A stretch of 33,214 bases of DNA, taken from Xanthomonas dyei. Lineage in GTDB: Bacteria; Pseudomonadota; Gammaproteobacteria; Xanthomonadales; Xanthomonadaceae. The DNA lies in the NCBI RefSeq assembly GCF_002939865.1, contig NZ_MDEE01000045.1, positions 1 to 33,214 on the forward strand, in the 5' to 3' direction. The position numbers were made by a program, and so were the translations under genes. This document shows positions 8,871-17,203 of this stretch, in pieces (position 1 is the first letter of the stretch; every line of letters starts with the position of its first letter). The notes under the pieces were generated by a model. It ran no database searches and had not been told where the DNA came from. It was given only the letters and a program-made list of their open reading frames with translations.

Positions 8871-9881
8871 TTATCGAGTGATGGCAATGTCGTTGGAAGA
8901 TGAGGATCGCAGCCGATTCAGGCCTTCTTCGATGCTGATACGCGGCACATAGCCGAAGTCGCGGCGCGCTGGTTCCATGCTGTACCAATGCGGCGTACAC
9001 AACTGTTCGACCAAGAACCGCGTCAACGGTACTTCGCCTGGCAGACGCAACAGTGGCCATAAGGTTTCGCACACCGCACCGATGCGATACGCGGTCTTGA
9101 ACGACAACGAGCGCGTCACTGCCGGCGCGTCCACGGCCGCAAGCAAGCGATTGAGCAGCTCGCGCATCGGCAATGGTTGGCCGTTGGAAATGAAGTACGC
9201 CTTGCCCGCGCAGGCAGCACCCTGCGCAAGATGGTCGAACGCATCGAAATGCGCTTGCGCGGCGTTGTCGATGTACGTGCTGTCCACCAGGTTGCTGCCA
9301 TCGCCCACCATGCGCAGGCGACCGGCGCGCGCGCGCGCGGCCAGACGCGGCAACAGATGGTTGTCGCCCGGCCCCCAGATCAACCGCGGACGCAACGCCA
9401 CCGTGGCCAGCTGCGCATCGTTGGCCGCCAAGACCGCACGCTCGGCGATCGCCTTGGTCGCTGCGTACGCGGCGCGCAGGTCTTCGCCATACGGCACCTC
9501 GTCGGCGCCCAGGCCCTCCACCGGATGGGTGGCGCGATGGGTGACGCTGGGTGTGGAGGTGTAGATCAGCCGCGGCACGCCATTGGCGCGGCATGCGTCG
9601 AGCACGTTCTGCGTGCCCACCACATTGGCCTGGTGATAGCTGTCGTAGCTGCCCCAGGCGCCGGCCTTGGCGGCGTTGTGAAACACCGCATCGATGCCGC
9701 TGAAGGCATGCCGCACGGCCTGCGGGTCGGCCAGGTCGCCACGGATCTGGCCCACGCCCAGCGTCTGCAGCACCGGGTAATCGCCGCGCTGGAAACTCAC
9801 CACCTCGTGCCCACGCGCACGCAAGCCGCGGCACAACGCCTGGCCAAGAAATCCACCACCGCCGGTCACCAGCACTTTCAT
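8871..9881 (-). CDS. oleD: OleD, NADPH-dependent 2-alkyl-3-ketoalkanoate reductase
   Basis: A 336-residue short-chain dehydrogenase of the extended (epimerase-like) type. The start [20 protein letters not shown] carries the GxxGxxG dinucleotide loop at 7-13, and the active site shows [10 protein letters not shown] and [10 protein letters not shown] (YxxxK). OleD reduces the 2-alkyl-3-keto acid made by OleA to the hydroxy acid, the step before beta-lactone closure, in the cytoplasmic OleBCD assembly. The assignment over a generic NAD-dependent epimerase rests on the oleA, oleB and oleC genes on the same strand upstream. The frame runs on to 10013 but the ATG at 9881 gives the normal start. It lies apart from oleC, with two genes between them. 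Confidence 0.9.
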   Translation of the reverse strand: MKVLVTGGGGFLGQALCRGLRARGHEVVSFQRGDYPVLQTLGVGQIRGDLADPQAVRHAFSGIDAVFHNAAKAGAWGSYDSYHQANVVGTQNVLDACRANGVPRLIYTSTPSVTHRATHPVEGLGADEVPYGEDLRAAYAATKAIAERAVLAANDAQLATVALRPRLIWGPGDNHLLPRLAARARAGRLRMVGDGSNLVDSTYIDNAAQAHFDAFDHLAQGAACAGKAYFISNGQPLPMRELLNRLLAAVDAPAVTRSLSFKTAYRIGAVCETLWPLLRLPGEVPLTRFLVEQLCTPHWYSMEPARRDFGYVPRISIEEGLNRLRSSSSNDIAITR

Positions 9882-10079
9882 CACGCCACACCCATCGCTC
9901 CTGCAGGGCGCACACAATAGCCGGACAGGACCGTCAGGGCGACGCGGCGTGCGTTTCTTCTCGCGAGCGGCGTGGCTAACCCATTGATCGCAAAGACCTT
10001 CATAAATCTTCATTGAGGCATCAGGCAGTTCATTCGCGGCGCAGGCGTCATGGCCGGACCCTCGATCGCTGGAGTTGCC

Positions 10080-11234
10080 ATGACCCGCCTGTCACTGCTG
10101 TTGCTGCCCCTGCTTTACGTCTCCGCGCTGCACGCCGCGGCGCCAGTTGCCGCCTCGACAGCAGCAGCGCCCGCGCCGCCAGCCGCTACACCGCTGGCCC
10201 TCGACGACGGCTGGCCGGTCGCCAACGCTGCCGCCAAGGGCTGGAACCTTCCAGTGCTGGCGCAGATGGAGCAGGCGCTCGCCGCCGATCTGGCCCCCTC
10301 CACCATCAGCCTGGTGATCGCCCGCGACGGCGCATTGGTCTACGAGCGCTACCTGGGCGACGCCGATCGACAGACCTTGCACGACACCCGCTCGTTGACC
10401 AAGAGCGTGACCGGGCTGCTGGTCGGGGCGGCCATCGCGCGCAAGCTGATCCCCGACGTGCAGACCAAGGTCTATGACGCTTTTGGCGAGCGGCACTGGC
10501 AAAACGCCGATCCGCGCAAGCGTGCGATCACCGTCGAAGACCTGCTGACAATGAGCTCGCAGCTGGAATGCAACGACGAAAATGAATTTTCGGCCGGCAA
10601 CGAAGAAAGCATGTACGTGAGTGCGGACTGGACGCAGTTCGCGCTGGATCTGCCGATCCGCGGCTATGCGCCGTGGACGCCGCGGCCCGCACAGAGCCCG
10701 CACGGCCGCGCGTTTTCGTATTGCACCGCCGGCTCCTTCCTGCTGGGTGCGATGCTGGAAAAAGTCGCCGGCAAGCCGCTGCAGGCCTTTTCGGCGCAGG
10801 TGCTGGAAACACCGCTGGGCATCGAGCGGGCGCAGTGGAACCTGTCGTCCGAAGGCGTGGGCATGGGCGGTGGCGGCACCCGCTATCGCAGCCGCGACCT
10901 GGCAAAGCTCGGCCAACTGCTGCTGGCGCACGGCCGCTGGCAAGGCCGCCAGGTGATTCCCGCCGACTGGGTGCAGGCGATGACCAGCGTGCATGCGCAG
11001 GCACGCGAGGATGCCGATTACGGCTATCTGATCTGGCACTTCCGGTTTCCGGTGCGCGGTGTGCAACGCGATACCTGGGCGATGTCCGGCAATGGCGGCA
11101 ACTACGTGTTCGTCGTGCCTGACGAACGCCTGGTGGTGGTGCTCACGCGCAGCGCGTACAACACGCGGCAGATGCACCAACAGTCGCAGCGCTTGCTGAC
11201 CGACTATGTCCTCAAGGCGCTGCCTGAGCACTGA
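10080..11234 (+). CDS. Secreted beta-lactamase-fold serine hydrolase (class C-like)
   Basis: A 384-residue serine hydrolase of the class C beta-lactamase/esterase superfamily. It begins with a signal peptide ([21 protein letters not shown]) and an alanine/proline-rich linker to about residue 40. The nucleophile motif SxxK is SLTK at 105-108, in [14 protein letters not shown], and the second motif tyrosine is Tyr214 in [20 protein letters not shown], where the usual YxN asparagine is replaced by threonine. The substrate cannot be told; such proteins include esterases, peptidases and true beta-lactamases. It is the only gene on the plus strand between oleD and oleC. The ATG at 10080 is preferred over 10050 because it gives a clean signal peptide. 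Confidence 0.87.
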   Translation: MTRLSLLLLPLLYVSALHAAAPVAASTAAAPAPPAATPLALDDGWPVANAAAKGWNLPVLAQMEQALAADLAPSTISLVIARDGALVYERYLGDADRQTLHDTRSLTKSVTGLLVGAAIARKLIPDVQTKVYDAFGERHWQNADPRKRAITVEDLLTMSSQLECNDENEFSAGNEESMYVSADWTQFALDLPIRGYAPWTPRPAQSPHGRAFSYCTAGSFLLGAMLEKVAGKPLQAFSAQVLETPLGIERAQWNLSSEGVGMGGGGTRYRSRDLAKLGQLLLAHGRWQGRQVIPADWVQAMTSVHAQAREDADYGYLIWHFRFPVRGVQRDTWAMSGNGGNYVFVVPDERLVVVLTRSAYNTRQMHQQSQRLLTDYVLKALPEH

Positions 11235-11376
11235 GAGCGGTTAAACCAATATCGCAAGCAGTCGTCAGGTAGGTAGGGACGGCATCCTCTGACTCGGCAT
11301 GTCCGCGTGGCACATGCCAGACCGAGCACCGGTCGCATCTGTCTGGCGGTGACTGCAGCTGTCAGTTAGTCGCTCC
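11234..11376 (+). mobile_element. MITE-like element, copy A (diverged)
   Basis: The segment opens with AGAGCGGTTAA and closes with GTTAGTCGCTCC, and aligns from end to end with the reverse complement of 14846-14987. Shared blocks in the same order include GCAGTCGTCAGGT, GGACGGC, ACATGCC, ACCGAGCACCGG and CTGGCGG. Its terminal repeats are more decayed than those of the other copy. It begins at the last base of the serine hydrolase stop codon. There is no coding capacity, so it would depend on a transposase elsewhere. Confidence 0.65.
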
Positions 11377-11559
11377 AAGCATTGGCTGGCATGCATCGCG
11401 TGTTCGCCACCCGGACCTGGCAACCGATGCGCGACCACACCGACGCGCCGCAGGGCGCGGCCGGTGCCTGGTGCGGCGCAGATCTCGATGGCTCATTCTG
11501 GATCTGGCCTCACCGTCTGAGCATGCAGTCGGCCCGTCCTGACCACGCTCACCCAAGTG
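11235..11559. other. Intergenic gap with repeat copy A and a possible third fragment
   Basis: No gene is supported in these 325 bp between the convergent serine hydrolase and regulator genes. The left 142 bp is the MITE-like copy A. A 15-base exact match to the other copy (GGGCGCGGCCGGTGC, about 11454-11468) in the opposite orientation suggests a further degraded fragment in the right half. Confidence 0.55.
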
Positions 11560-13113
11560 TCAGTCGTCGTTGGATGTTGCCTGCGCGCGCAGCACATCGG
11601 CACGCCGCACCTGCCCACGCTGGGCAGCAAGATCTGCATCGATACGTGCCAGCAACGCGGCAAACTCCGGCGAGCCGCGCAATGGCTGCAGTAGCGGCGA
11701 TTGACGCAGATAGCCGGCGTTGCGGTAGCCGGCGGCGTCGGCGCGTTGCAAGGCGCGCATCGCCGCGTCGGGCGCATCCGCACCCAGCAACAACACGGCG
11801 GCATCGACTGCATCGAACGGGTCGCCGCCACGCGCGACGCTGCCGAGCAACTCCTGCGCATGCGCGTGCAGCGTGGCGGCTGACGGCGGCGGCTCGGCGT
11901 GCAGCGCCCACACCACCGTCTGCGCAAAGCTGCCCTGTGGACGCAGCTGCAAGGCCCGCCGCGCCGCGCTGCGTGCGAGCGCGGTGTCGCCACGCGACCA
12001 CGCCAGCTGCGCCTGCAACAAGGACAGCCCGGCATAGTCGGTGCCGCGGCCCAATGCCTCGTTCAATGCCGTCTGCGCCTCTGCCGCACGGCCATGCTCG
12101 AACAGAAACGTGGGCCAAGCCAGATTGGAAAACGCATCGTCCGGATACAGCTGAAAGTTTTGCCGATAGCGTGCTTCGGCGGCACTCGCATAGCCGAGCA
12201 GGCTCAGGTTGCTGGCAATCTGGATCGGCAGAAAGCGCACGCGTTTTGGCTCGCGCACGGCCAGGTTGGCCGACAGCGCCTGCACCAGTTTGCCCTGTCG
12301 CTCGTACAGGTAGGCGGCCGAGCCGCGCACGGCATCGGCCGCCGGATCCAGCTGCAACGCCTGCTCGTAGGCGGCCAGTGCAGCGCCATTGCGGCCCTGG
12401 CAATCCAGCGCGTAACCACGCGCGGCGTAGGCCGCCGCAAGACGCGGTTGCGCCTTGATCACCGCATCGGCCAGTTGCTGGGCCTGCTGTGCAAATCCGC
12501 CGTCGCCATCGTATTGGCACACGCGTGCGGCATAGGCACGACTGAGCCCGAGCTGGGCCTGCCGATCGTCCGGCGCTTGCTGCAGACGTTGGCGATACAG
12601 ACCGATTGCGCGGTCGTTGTCGTCGCGCTGGCCGATGCCGGCGTAGTAGTCGGCACGCTGCAGCAACGCCGCCTTCGCGGGTGGTGCATCGCCGCGCTGC
12701 ACCCACCAGGCCACAGCGCCGCCCACCACGACCAGCATCGCCACGGCAGCGGCGATCCAGACGCCATGCCGCCGTGGCGCGGGCACAGGCGGCGCCTGTT
12801 CCTGCTGCACCGGCACGCACAGTTGATACCCCTGCCCCCGTACCGAGCGCAGATAGCGCGGCTGCCGCGAGTCGTCGCCCAAGGCCTGCCGTAGCAGCCG
12901 CACACGTTGGGTGACGGTTTCTTCGTTGACCAGCGCCGGTGCCCACACGTTCTGGATCAACGCGTCGAAATCCACCACGCGTTGGCCCTGCTGCAGCATG
13001 TAGTGCAACAGGCGAAAACTCAGCCCGCCCACCTCAAGCGCCACGCCGTCGCGCTCCACGCGCTGCCGCGCCACATCGATGCGCAGATCATCCAGACGAT
13101 AATGCGCGGACAT
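11560..13113 (-). CDS. CadC/ToxR-like membrane-anchored winged-helix regulator with TPR-rich periplasmic domain
   Basis: A 517-residue protein. Residues ~5-100 form an OmpR/PhoB-type winged-helix DNA-binding domain (HYRLDDLRIDVARQRVERDG, then NEETVTQRVRLLRQALGDD and YLRSVRGQGYQL). Residues ~118-137 are one transmembrane helix (WIAAAVAMLVVVGGAVAWWV), and the remaining ~370 residues are repeated helical pairs of tetratricopeptide type (for example LAAAYAARGYALDCQGRNGAALAAYEQALQLDP). This is the one-component layout of CadC/ToxR, with a periplasmic TPR sensor. It starts eight bases after the oleC stop codon, so it is made from the oleC message. It may control the ole genes, but nothing in the sequence proves the target. 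Confidence 0.85.
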   Translation of the reverse strand: MSAHYRLDDLRIDVARQRVERDGVALEVGGLSFRLLHYMLQQGQRVVDFDALIQNVWAPALVNEETVTQRVRLLRQALGDDSRQPRYLRSVRGQGYQLCVPVQQEQAPPVPAPRRHGVWIAAAVAMLVVVGGAVAWWVQRGDAPPAKAALLQRADYYAGIGQRDDNDRAIGLYRQRLQQAPDDRQAQLGLSRAYAARVCQYDGDGGFAQQAQQLADAVIKAQPRLAAAYAARGYALDCQGRNGAALAAYEQALQLDPAADAVRGSAAYLYERQGKLVQALSANLAVREPKRVRFLPIQIASNLSLLGYASAAEARYRQNFQLYPDDAFSNLAWPTFLFEHGRAAEAQTALNEALGRGTDYAGLSLLQAQLAWSRGDTALARSAARRALQLRPQGSFAQTVVWALHAEPPPSAATLHAHAQELLGSVARGGDPFDAVDAAVLLLGADAPDAAMRALQRADAAGYRNAGYLRQSPLLQPLRGSPEFAALLARIDADLAAQRGQVRRADVLRAQATSNDD

Positions 13114-13121
13114 GGTGGACG

Positions 13122-14774
13122 TCAGGAGCGCTGCTGCGCCGCCCAGACCGCCAGTTTTTCGCGGCCGATCTTGGCGTTGTGGCGAATATCGACCGGAAAG
13201 CCGGAATGCCGCAGAAAACGCGTGATACCGGCGGTATGCGAATGCGCCGCGCCCAGCGCACGCAATGCGGTTTGCACGTCCGCAAAGGCCGATGCCGACA
13301 CGCCCGGCTGCAACTCCACACACAGCACCGGTTGCTGTTGCCCGGGCGCGCCCACACCGACCAAGGCGGTGCGCCGCACCTGTGGATGCACGTTGAACAC
13401 CGGCTCCACCTGTTCTGTATACAGCGGGCCGCTGGCCGTTTCCACGCGATGGGTCTTGCGCCCGCAAAACCACAAGCGTCCTTCGGCATCGAAATAGCCG
13501 ACATCGCCCATGCGGTGCACGATGCGCTCGCTGCCATCGTCGCTGCGCTCGCGGATCTTGGCGATGCGCGTGGCCGCATCGCGATTGAAGTAGGTATCGG
13601 TGGTGGTGGGGCCGGCGACGGTGATCTCGCCGACGTCGCCCACGGCCAGCACGCGCGCGCCGCTCCAATCGGCAATGGCCGCATCGTCGATGGCGATAAT
13701 GCGCACCTCATTGGGCGCGACGACCTGCCCCACGCAGGTGCCGGCCCCGGCTTCGGTGGCGGCGCGGGTCGCGTCCAGGGTGCGGCCTTCGATCGCCGCT
13801 ACCGGCAGACATTCGGTGGCGCCGTATGGCGTCCAGAATTGCGCATCGGCCGGCAGCAGCGCGCGGATGGTGGCCACCACATCCGGCGGCACCGGTGCGC
13901 CTGCCGACGTTGCCAGGCGCACGTTGGGCAGCGGCTGCCCATAGTCGGCCAGCACGCGCATCAACGCCGGCGAGCCGAACAACTGCGTCACTCCGAAGCG
14001 GTTGAGCGCATCGTGCAGCTTGCGCGGGTCGGCGGTGGCCGGACGGGTCGGGTCCATATCCGGGATCACCGAGGTCAACCCCAGTGCGGGATCGAACAAG
14101 GCAAACGGTGGAAACGTCGGCAGATCCACACCACCGGGCTGCATGCCGAACGCGTTGCGCAGCAGCTCGATCTGCCCGACAAAATGCCGGTGCCGGTACA
14201 CCACGCCCTTGGGCACGCCGGTGGAGCCGCTGGTGAACAGGATCGCCGCCACATCGTCCGGTGCGGTATCGGCCAGTTGGCTGCCAGCGCCGGCGCCATC
14301 GCGCTCCACCCGTGCCAGCGTCACCCCACCCCAGCCGTAGCGTCCACCGACGCTGACGATCTGCTTGGCAGAGCGCGCCCAGCGCAGCAACCGGCGCGCC
14401 AGCTGCGCGAGCGGAATGCCGATAAACGCCTGCGGCTGCGCTTCGTCCAGGCACTGTTTGAGCGCGCGTTTGTCGATGCCCGGGTCGACCAGCACCGGCA
14501 CCGCACCGGCCTTGAACAACGCAAACATCAGCAGGAAGAACTCCGGCGACGGCCGCACCATCACCACCGCGCGCGCGCCACGGCCGATGCCGTGCAGCGC
14601 CAGGCCGGCGGCGATCGCATCGCTGCGTGCATCCAGTTCGGCATAGCTCAAGGTCACGTCGTAGGCCGCAAACCCGTTGGCGGCGCGGTGGCCGGGGCAG
14701 CGGATGGCGATCTGATCGGGGCGCTCGCGCGCCAGCTGCGGCAAGGTGGCAGCGATATTGCAGAGAGTAGTCAT
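13122..14774 (-). CDS. oleC: OleC, beta-lactone synthetase (AMP-dependent ligase superfamily)
   Basis: A 550-residue ANL-superfamily enzyme that uses ATP to close the beta-hydroxy acid from OleD into a beta-lactone. The adenylate-forming P-loop is FTSGSTGVPKG at about 180-190, followed by YRHRHFVGQ. The A5-like motif is FWTPYGATE, and the C-terminal hinge region contains MGDVGYFDAEGRLWFCGRK and the lysine segment NAKIGREKLAVW. I choose the ATG at 14774 (MTTLCNIAATL), which matches my memory of other OleC proteins; an in-frame ATG at 14792 adds six residues, and neither has a strong ribosome binding site. The stop lies eight bases before the regulator gene. The other ole genes confirm the assignment. 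Confidence 0.93.
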   Translation of the reverse strand: MTTLCNIAATLPQLARERPDQIAIRCPGHRAANGFAAYDVTLSYAELDARSDAIAAGLALHGIGRGARAVVMVRPSPEFFLLMFALFKAGAVPVLVDPGIDKRALKQCLDEAQPQAFIGIPLAQLARRLLRWARSAKQIVSVGGRYGWGGVTLARVERDGAGAGSQLADTAPDDVAAILFTSGSTGVPKGVVYRHRHFVGQIELLRNAFGMQPGGVDLPTFPPFALFDPALGLTSVIPDMDPTRPATADPRKLHDALNRFGVTQLFGSPALMRVLADYGQPLPNVRLATSAGAPVPPDVVATIRALLPADAQFWTPYGATECLPVAAIEGRTLDATRAATEAGAGTCVGQVVAPNEVRIIAIDDAAIADWSGARVLAVGDVGEITVAGPTTTDTYFNRDAATRIAKIRERSDDGSERIVHRMGDVGYFDAEGRLWFCGRKTHRVETASGPLYTEQVEPVFNVHPQVRRTALVGVGAPGQQQPVLCVELQPGVSASAFADVQTALRALGAAHSHTAGITRFLRHSGFPVDIRHNAKIGREKLAVWAAQQRS

Positions 14775-15240
14775 CGCCGTATTATCACCCATGCGCTTAC
14801 GGTGCCGGCTGCTTGCATCTATCTCCAGGATCAGGCGTGCGCTTAAGAGCCGCTAACAAAACTACTGTGTAGCCGCCAGGCGGGCGCGGCCGGTGCTCGG
14901 TGCGGCATGTATCACCCGTACACTCCGGTTCCTCCGCGCCGTCCACACCCACCTGACGACTGCTCGCTACGTTTTGTTAGCCGCTCTAAGTTCCTGCGGA
15001 GATCGCGCACGCCGTACGCCGCGCCCGAACTGATCGAACCGAAGCAGACGTACGGATGCGGCGCATGTTTGGCGCTGTATTGCCCGCTACCCACCGCGCA
15101 ATGCATGCTCTTCGCCGGTCTGATCGGTCCAGGCAGACGAATCGCGGACCTGCACGCCACCACGCCTCTTGTATCGCAGCACGGTTCGGTCAGAATGCCG
15201 CGCTCCCCACGCGATTTCGCCGCGCCAGGCCCGGCATTCC
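14775..15240. other. Divergent gap upstream of oleC and the YkgJ-like gene
   Basis: About 465 bp with no supported gene. The left third is the MITE-like element at 14846-14987, only ~70 bp from the oleC start, so it lies in or beside the oleC promoter. The remainder (14988-15240) has no recognisable promoter or RNA gene, and the frames that cross it lack start signals. Confidence 0.55.
14846..14987 (-). mobile_element. MITE-like element, copy B, with 17-bp terminal inverted repeats
   Basis: The left end AGAGCCGCTAACAAAAC (14846-14862) and the right end GTTTTGTTAGCCGCTCT (14971-14987) are inverted repeats with one mismatch in 17, and the flanks CTTA/TAAG extend the symmetry. The 142-bp interval has no coding capacity. 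A diverged relative in the opposite orientation lies at 11234-11376. Size, terminal inverted repeats and lack of genes fit a miniature inverted-repeat element; the parent family is not identified. Confidence 0.75.
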
Positions 15241-15624
15241 ATGGCACATCCCTGCCTTACCTGCGGCGCTTGCTGCGCCTATTTCCGCGTCAGTTTCCAC
15301 TGGAGCGAAACCGACCCCGCATTGGGCGGCAGGGTGCCGATCGAACTGACCGACTCCTTGCGCACGCACGAGCGCGTGATGCGCGGCACCTCGCAATCGC
15401 AGCCGCGCTGCATCGCGCTGGATGCGGACATCGGCCGCTACAGCCGCTGCAGCATCCACGACCGTCGCCCGTCCTCCTGCGCCGCCGTCCCGGCCTCGCT
15501 GGAATTTGGCGAGCGTAGTGCGCAATGCGACAAGTCGCGCCTGGCGCATGGGCTGCATGCGCTGACCGAGGCTGACTGGTCAGACGTACGTGAGAGCGAA
15601 AAGAATCCATTGCCGGATATGTAA
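15241..15624 (+). CDS. YkgJ family cysteine-cluster protein
   Basis: A 127-residue protein of the YkgJ group, which is thought to bind zinc or an iron-sulfur cluster through conserved cysteines. The N-terminal cluster is HPCLTCGACCAYFRVSF, with Cys5, Cys8, Cys11 and Cys12, and further cysteines follow in QPRCIALD, YSRCSIHDRRPSSCAA and SAQCDKSRLAHG. The spacing CxxCxxCC and the later RCSIHDxRPxxC are the family pattern. The ATG at 15241 is the only ATG that starts directly before the cysteine motif; the frame is open to a TTG at 15169. No biochemical role is established. It is on the strand opposite to the ole genes. Confidence 0.85.
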   Translation: MAHPCLTCGACCAYFRVSFHWSETDPALGGRVPIELTDSLRTHERVMRGTSQSQPRCIALDADIGRYSRCSIHDRRPSSCAAVPASLEFGERSAQCDKSRLAHGLHALTEADWSDVRESEKNPLPDM

Positions 15625-15709
15625 AGCACTAGAGTTCAAACTGTAGTTTCAGGCTTTTGCCGCAAATGCGAGCAGTCGAGAGACATTCGTCATAAAAACT
15701 TTTTTTGGA

Positions 15710-16111
15710 TCAATGGGGGGGGTGACCCGCCTCCATGAACTCCATGTATTGATGATAGACCTGGACATCGATCTCACGCCCATCCTCTCCCAGCCTGTAG
15801 AGGAACCATGCTTGGTTGAACGATCGCCTCCTCCACAAGGAAAGATGAGGCCGAAAAGCCTCTACGGCCTGCTCCAGCTTCGGATAAACGGACCGAAGCC
15901 TTGCGTCAACGTTAGAAGGCCAGTTCGACGGTGTCGGATACATGCCTGAGAACGCCTCGAGCAGGGCTAGCCTAAATATATCCGACGCACGCTTGGCGCT
16001 AGCGCGATGCTGAAGAAAGGCACCGCTGAGCGCTCCTGTTAAGAAGCTTGAAAGGGCAATCCCTATCGTCAGGGGAGGCAGATCTGACAGACCCGCTAGC
16101 AAGTCGCCCAT
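15710..16111 (-). CDS. Hypothetical small membrane protein in the oleB transcription unit
   Basis: I do not recognise this 133-residue protein. It has one N-terminal transmembrane segment (about residues 12-34, LPPLTIGIALSSFLTGALSGAFL) followed by a basic, mostly helical, probably cytoplasmic region rich in aromatic residues (LSLWRRRSFNQAWFLYRLGED). The ATG at 16111 lies five bases past the oleB stop, so it is very likely translated from the oleB message. Its DNA is visibly less GC-rich than the flanking ole genes, which suggests a later arrival. The last codons contain a run of eight G (15715-15722 on the plus strand), a place where slippage would change the C-terminus. Confidence 0.65.
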   Translation of the reverse strand: MGDLLAGLSDLPPLTIGIALSSFLTGALSGAFLQHRASAKRASDIFRLALLEAFSGMYPTPSNWPSNVDARLRSVYPKLEQAVEAFRPHLSLWRRRSFNQAWFLYRLGEDGREIDVQVYHQYMEFMEAGHPPH

Positions 16112-16116
16112 GCAAA

Positions 16117-17025
16117 TCAGCCCTCAAGCGGATGCGTGTCCAGAAACGTGCGGATCGCCGGCACCAACACGTCGTGCTTGTCTTCGAGCACGTAGTGGTT
16201 GGCATCCTCGAAGGCCGTCACATCTGCATTCGGCAATGCGCGGCGAAAACCGGCGAGAAAGTGCTTGTCGAAGCAGATATCGCGTAGGCCCCACGCGATA
16301 AACGCAGGGCGGTCGGCAAACGACGGCAAGGCCTGTGCGGAACGTTCCAGCAACGCCCAGCCCTTGTCTGCCGGCGACAGCGGAATGTCCTGCATGAAGC
16401 GGATGGTGGAGATGCGGTTGCGCCAGTTGTTGTACGGCGCCACATAGGCGCGGCGCACGGCCGAGGTCATGCGCTTTGATACGCCGAACCATGACGCACC
16501 GGACGAAAACGCGTTGAAGGTGCGGATGAACCATTCGCCCGGCCGCCAATGGCGTCCCATCGCGATCTGCCATGGCATCGGCTTTTCCGGCGGCAGCGGG
16601 AATGCGGCAGTGTTGGTGATCACCAGCCGTTTGACCTGCGCGTGATGCGACAACGCCCAGCCGAACCCGATCATGCCGCCCCAGTCGTGCACCGCCAGCG
16701 TGACCGGCCCGCTGATGCCTAGATGCCGCAACAAGGTATCCAGATCGTCCACGCGCGACTGCAAGGTGTAGTCGTAGCGCGGCTGCGCATCGGGTGCATC
16801 GTCCGGCTTGTCGGACAAGCCCATGCCGACATGGTCGGGCACGATGCAGCGGTAGCGATCGGACAGCCCGCTGACCAGATGCCGCCACAGATAGCTCCAC
16901 GACGGATTGCCGTGCAGCATCACGACCACCTCGCCATCGCGTGGACCCTCGTCCAGATACGACATCGCAACGCCTGGCCGCACATCGAGGCGCTTGGGGG
17001 TGAAGGGGTAGCCTGGGTAGTTCAT
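16117..17025 (-). CDS. oleB: OleB, beta-lactone decarboxylase (alpha/beta-hydrolase, haloalkane dehalogenase-like)
   Basis: A 302-residue alpha/beta-hydrolase of the haloalkane dehalogenase branch that converts the beta-lactone from OleC into a cis-alkene and CO2. The oxyanion region is HGNPSWSYLWRHL at about 39-51, the nucleophile Asp114 is in AVHDWGGMIG, and the base His277 is in EDANHYVLED. Asp114 is, as I recall, the number reported for the X. campestris enzyme, which supports the start at 17025 (MNYPGYPFTPKRL); an upstream in-frame start at 17055 would add ten residues. GAGA lies about eight bases before the ATG. The hypothetical membrane protein follows after five bases. Confidence 0.93.
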   Translation of the reverse strand: MNYPGYPFTPKRLDVRPGVAMSYLDEGPRDGEVVVMLHGNPSWSYLWRHLVSGLSDRYRCIVPDHVGMGLSDKPDDAPDAQPRYDYTLQSRVDDLDTLLRHLGISGPVTLAVHDWGGMIGFGWALSHHAQVKRLVITNTAAFPLPPEKPMPWQIAMGRHWRPGEWFIRTFNAFSSGASWFGVSKRMTSAVRRAYVAPYNNWRNRISTIRFMQDIPLSPADKGWALLERSAQALPSFADRPAFIAWGLRDICFDKHFLAGFRRALPNADVTAFEDANHYVLEDKHDVLVPAIRTFLDTHPLEG

Positions 17026-17114
17026 TGATTTCTCGACTGTGTTGAATCCGGGCAATGCGCCTTATCGCAGCATCTGCACATGCAGCCGGATCTCTCTCAT
17101 GACTATTTTGACGT

Positions 17115-17135
17115 GTAGCCGGCATGCCCGGCTAC
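17115..17135. repeat. Palindromic hairpin GTAGCCGG/CCGGCTAC
   Basis: A perfect 8-bp stem with a five-base loop (CATGC) between the end of fic and the start of oleB. The same region carries a short ACCAC pentamer repeat (17151-17168). The hairpin may end the fic transcript or be one of the many small palindromes of Xanthomonas intergenic DNA; there is no clear T-run after it. Confidence 0.5.
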
Positions 17136-17203
17136 GACGGCGGCACGCGCACCACACCACACCACACCGGCGGCAGCGCAACAGAGCGCGCACGTTACAT
17201 CAG

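Noticed and set aside
10092..11231. A 379-codon minus-strand frame opposite the serine hydrolase
   Set aside because: The plus strand has a signal peptide and SLTK motif; the minus-strand frame is repetitive in glutamine, arginine and histidine without a start signal.
12939..14846. A 635-codon open frame on the plus strand opposite oleC
   Set aside because: It is antisense to the clear OleC frame, has no ribosome binding site and a histidine/arginine/glutamine-rich composition typical of reverse-frame shadows in GC-rich genes.
15000..15240. A gene upstream of the YkgJ-like protein
   Set aside because: The overlapping frames (for example 14907-15518) have no ribosome binding site, include the MITE-like element and show no protein resemblance.
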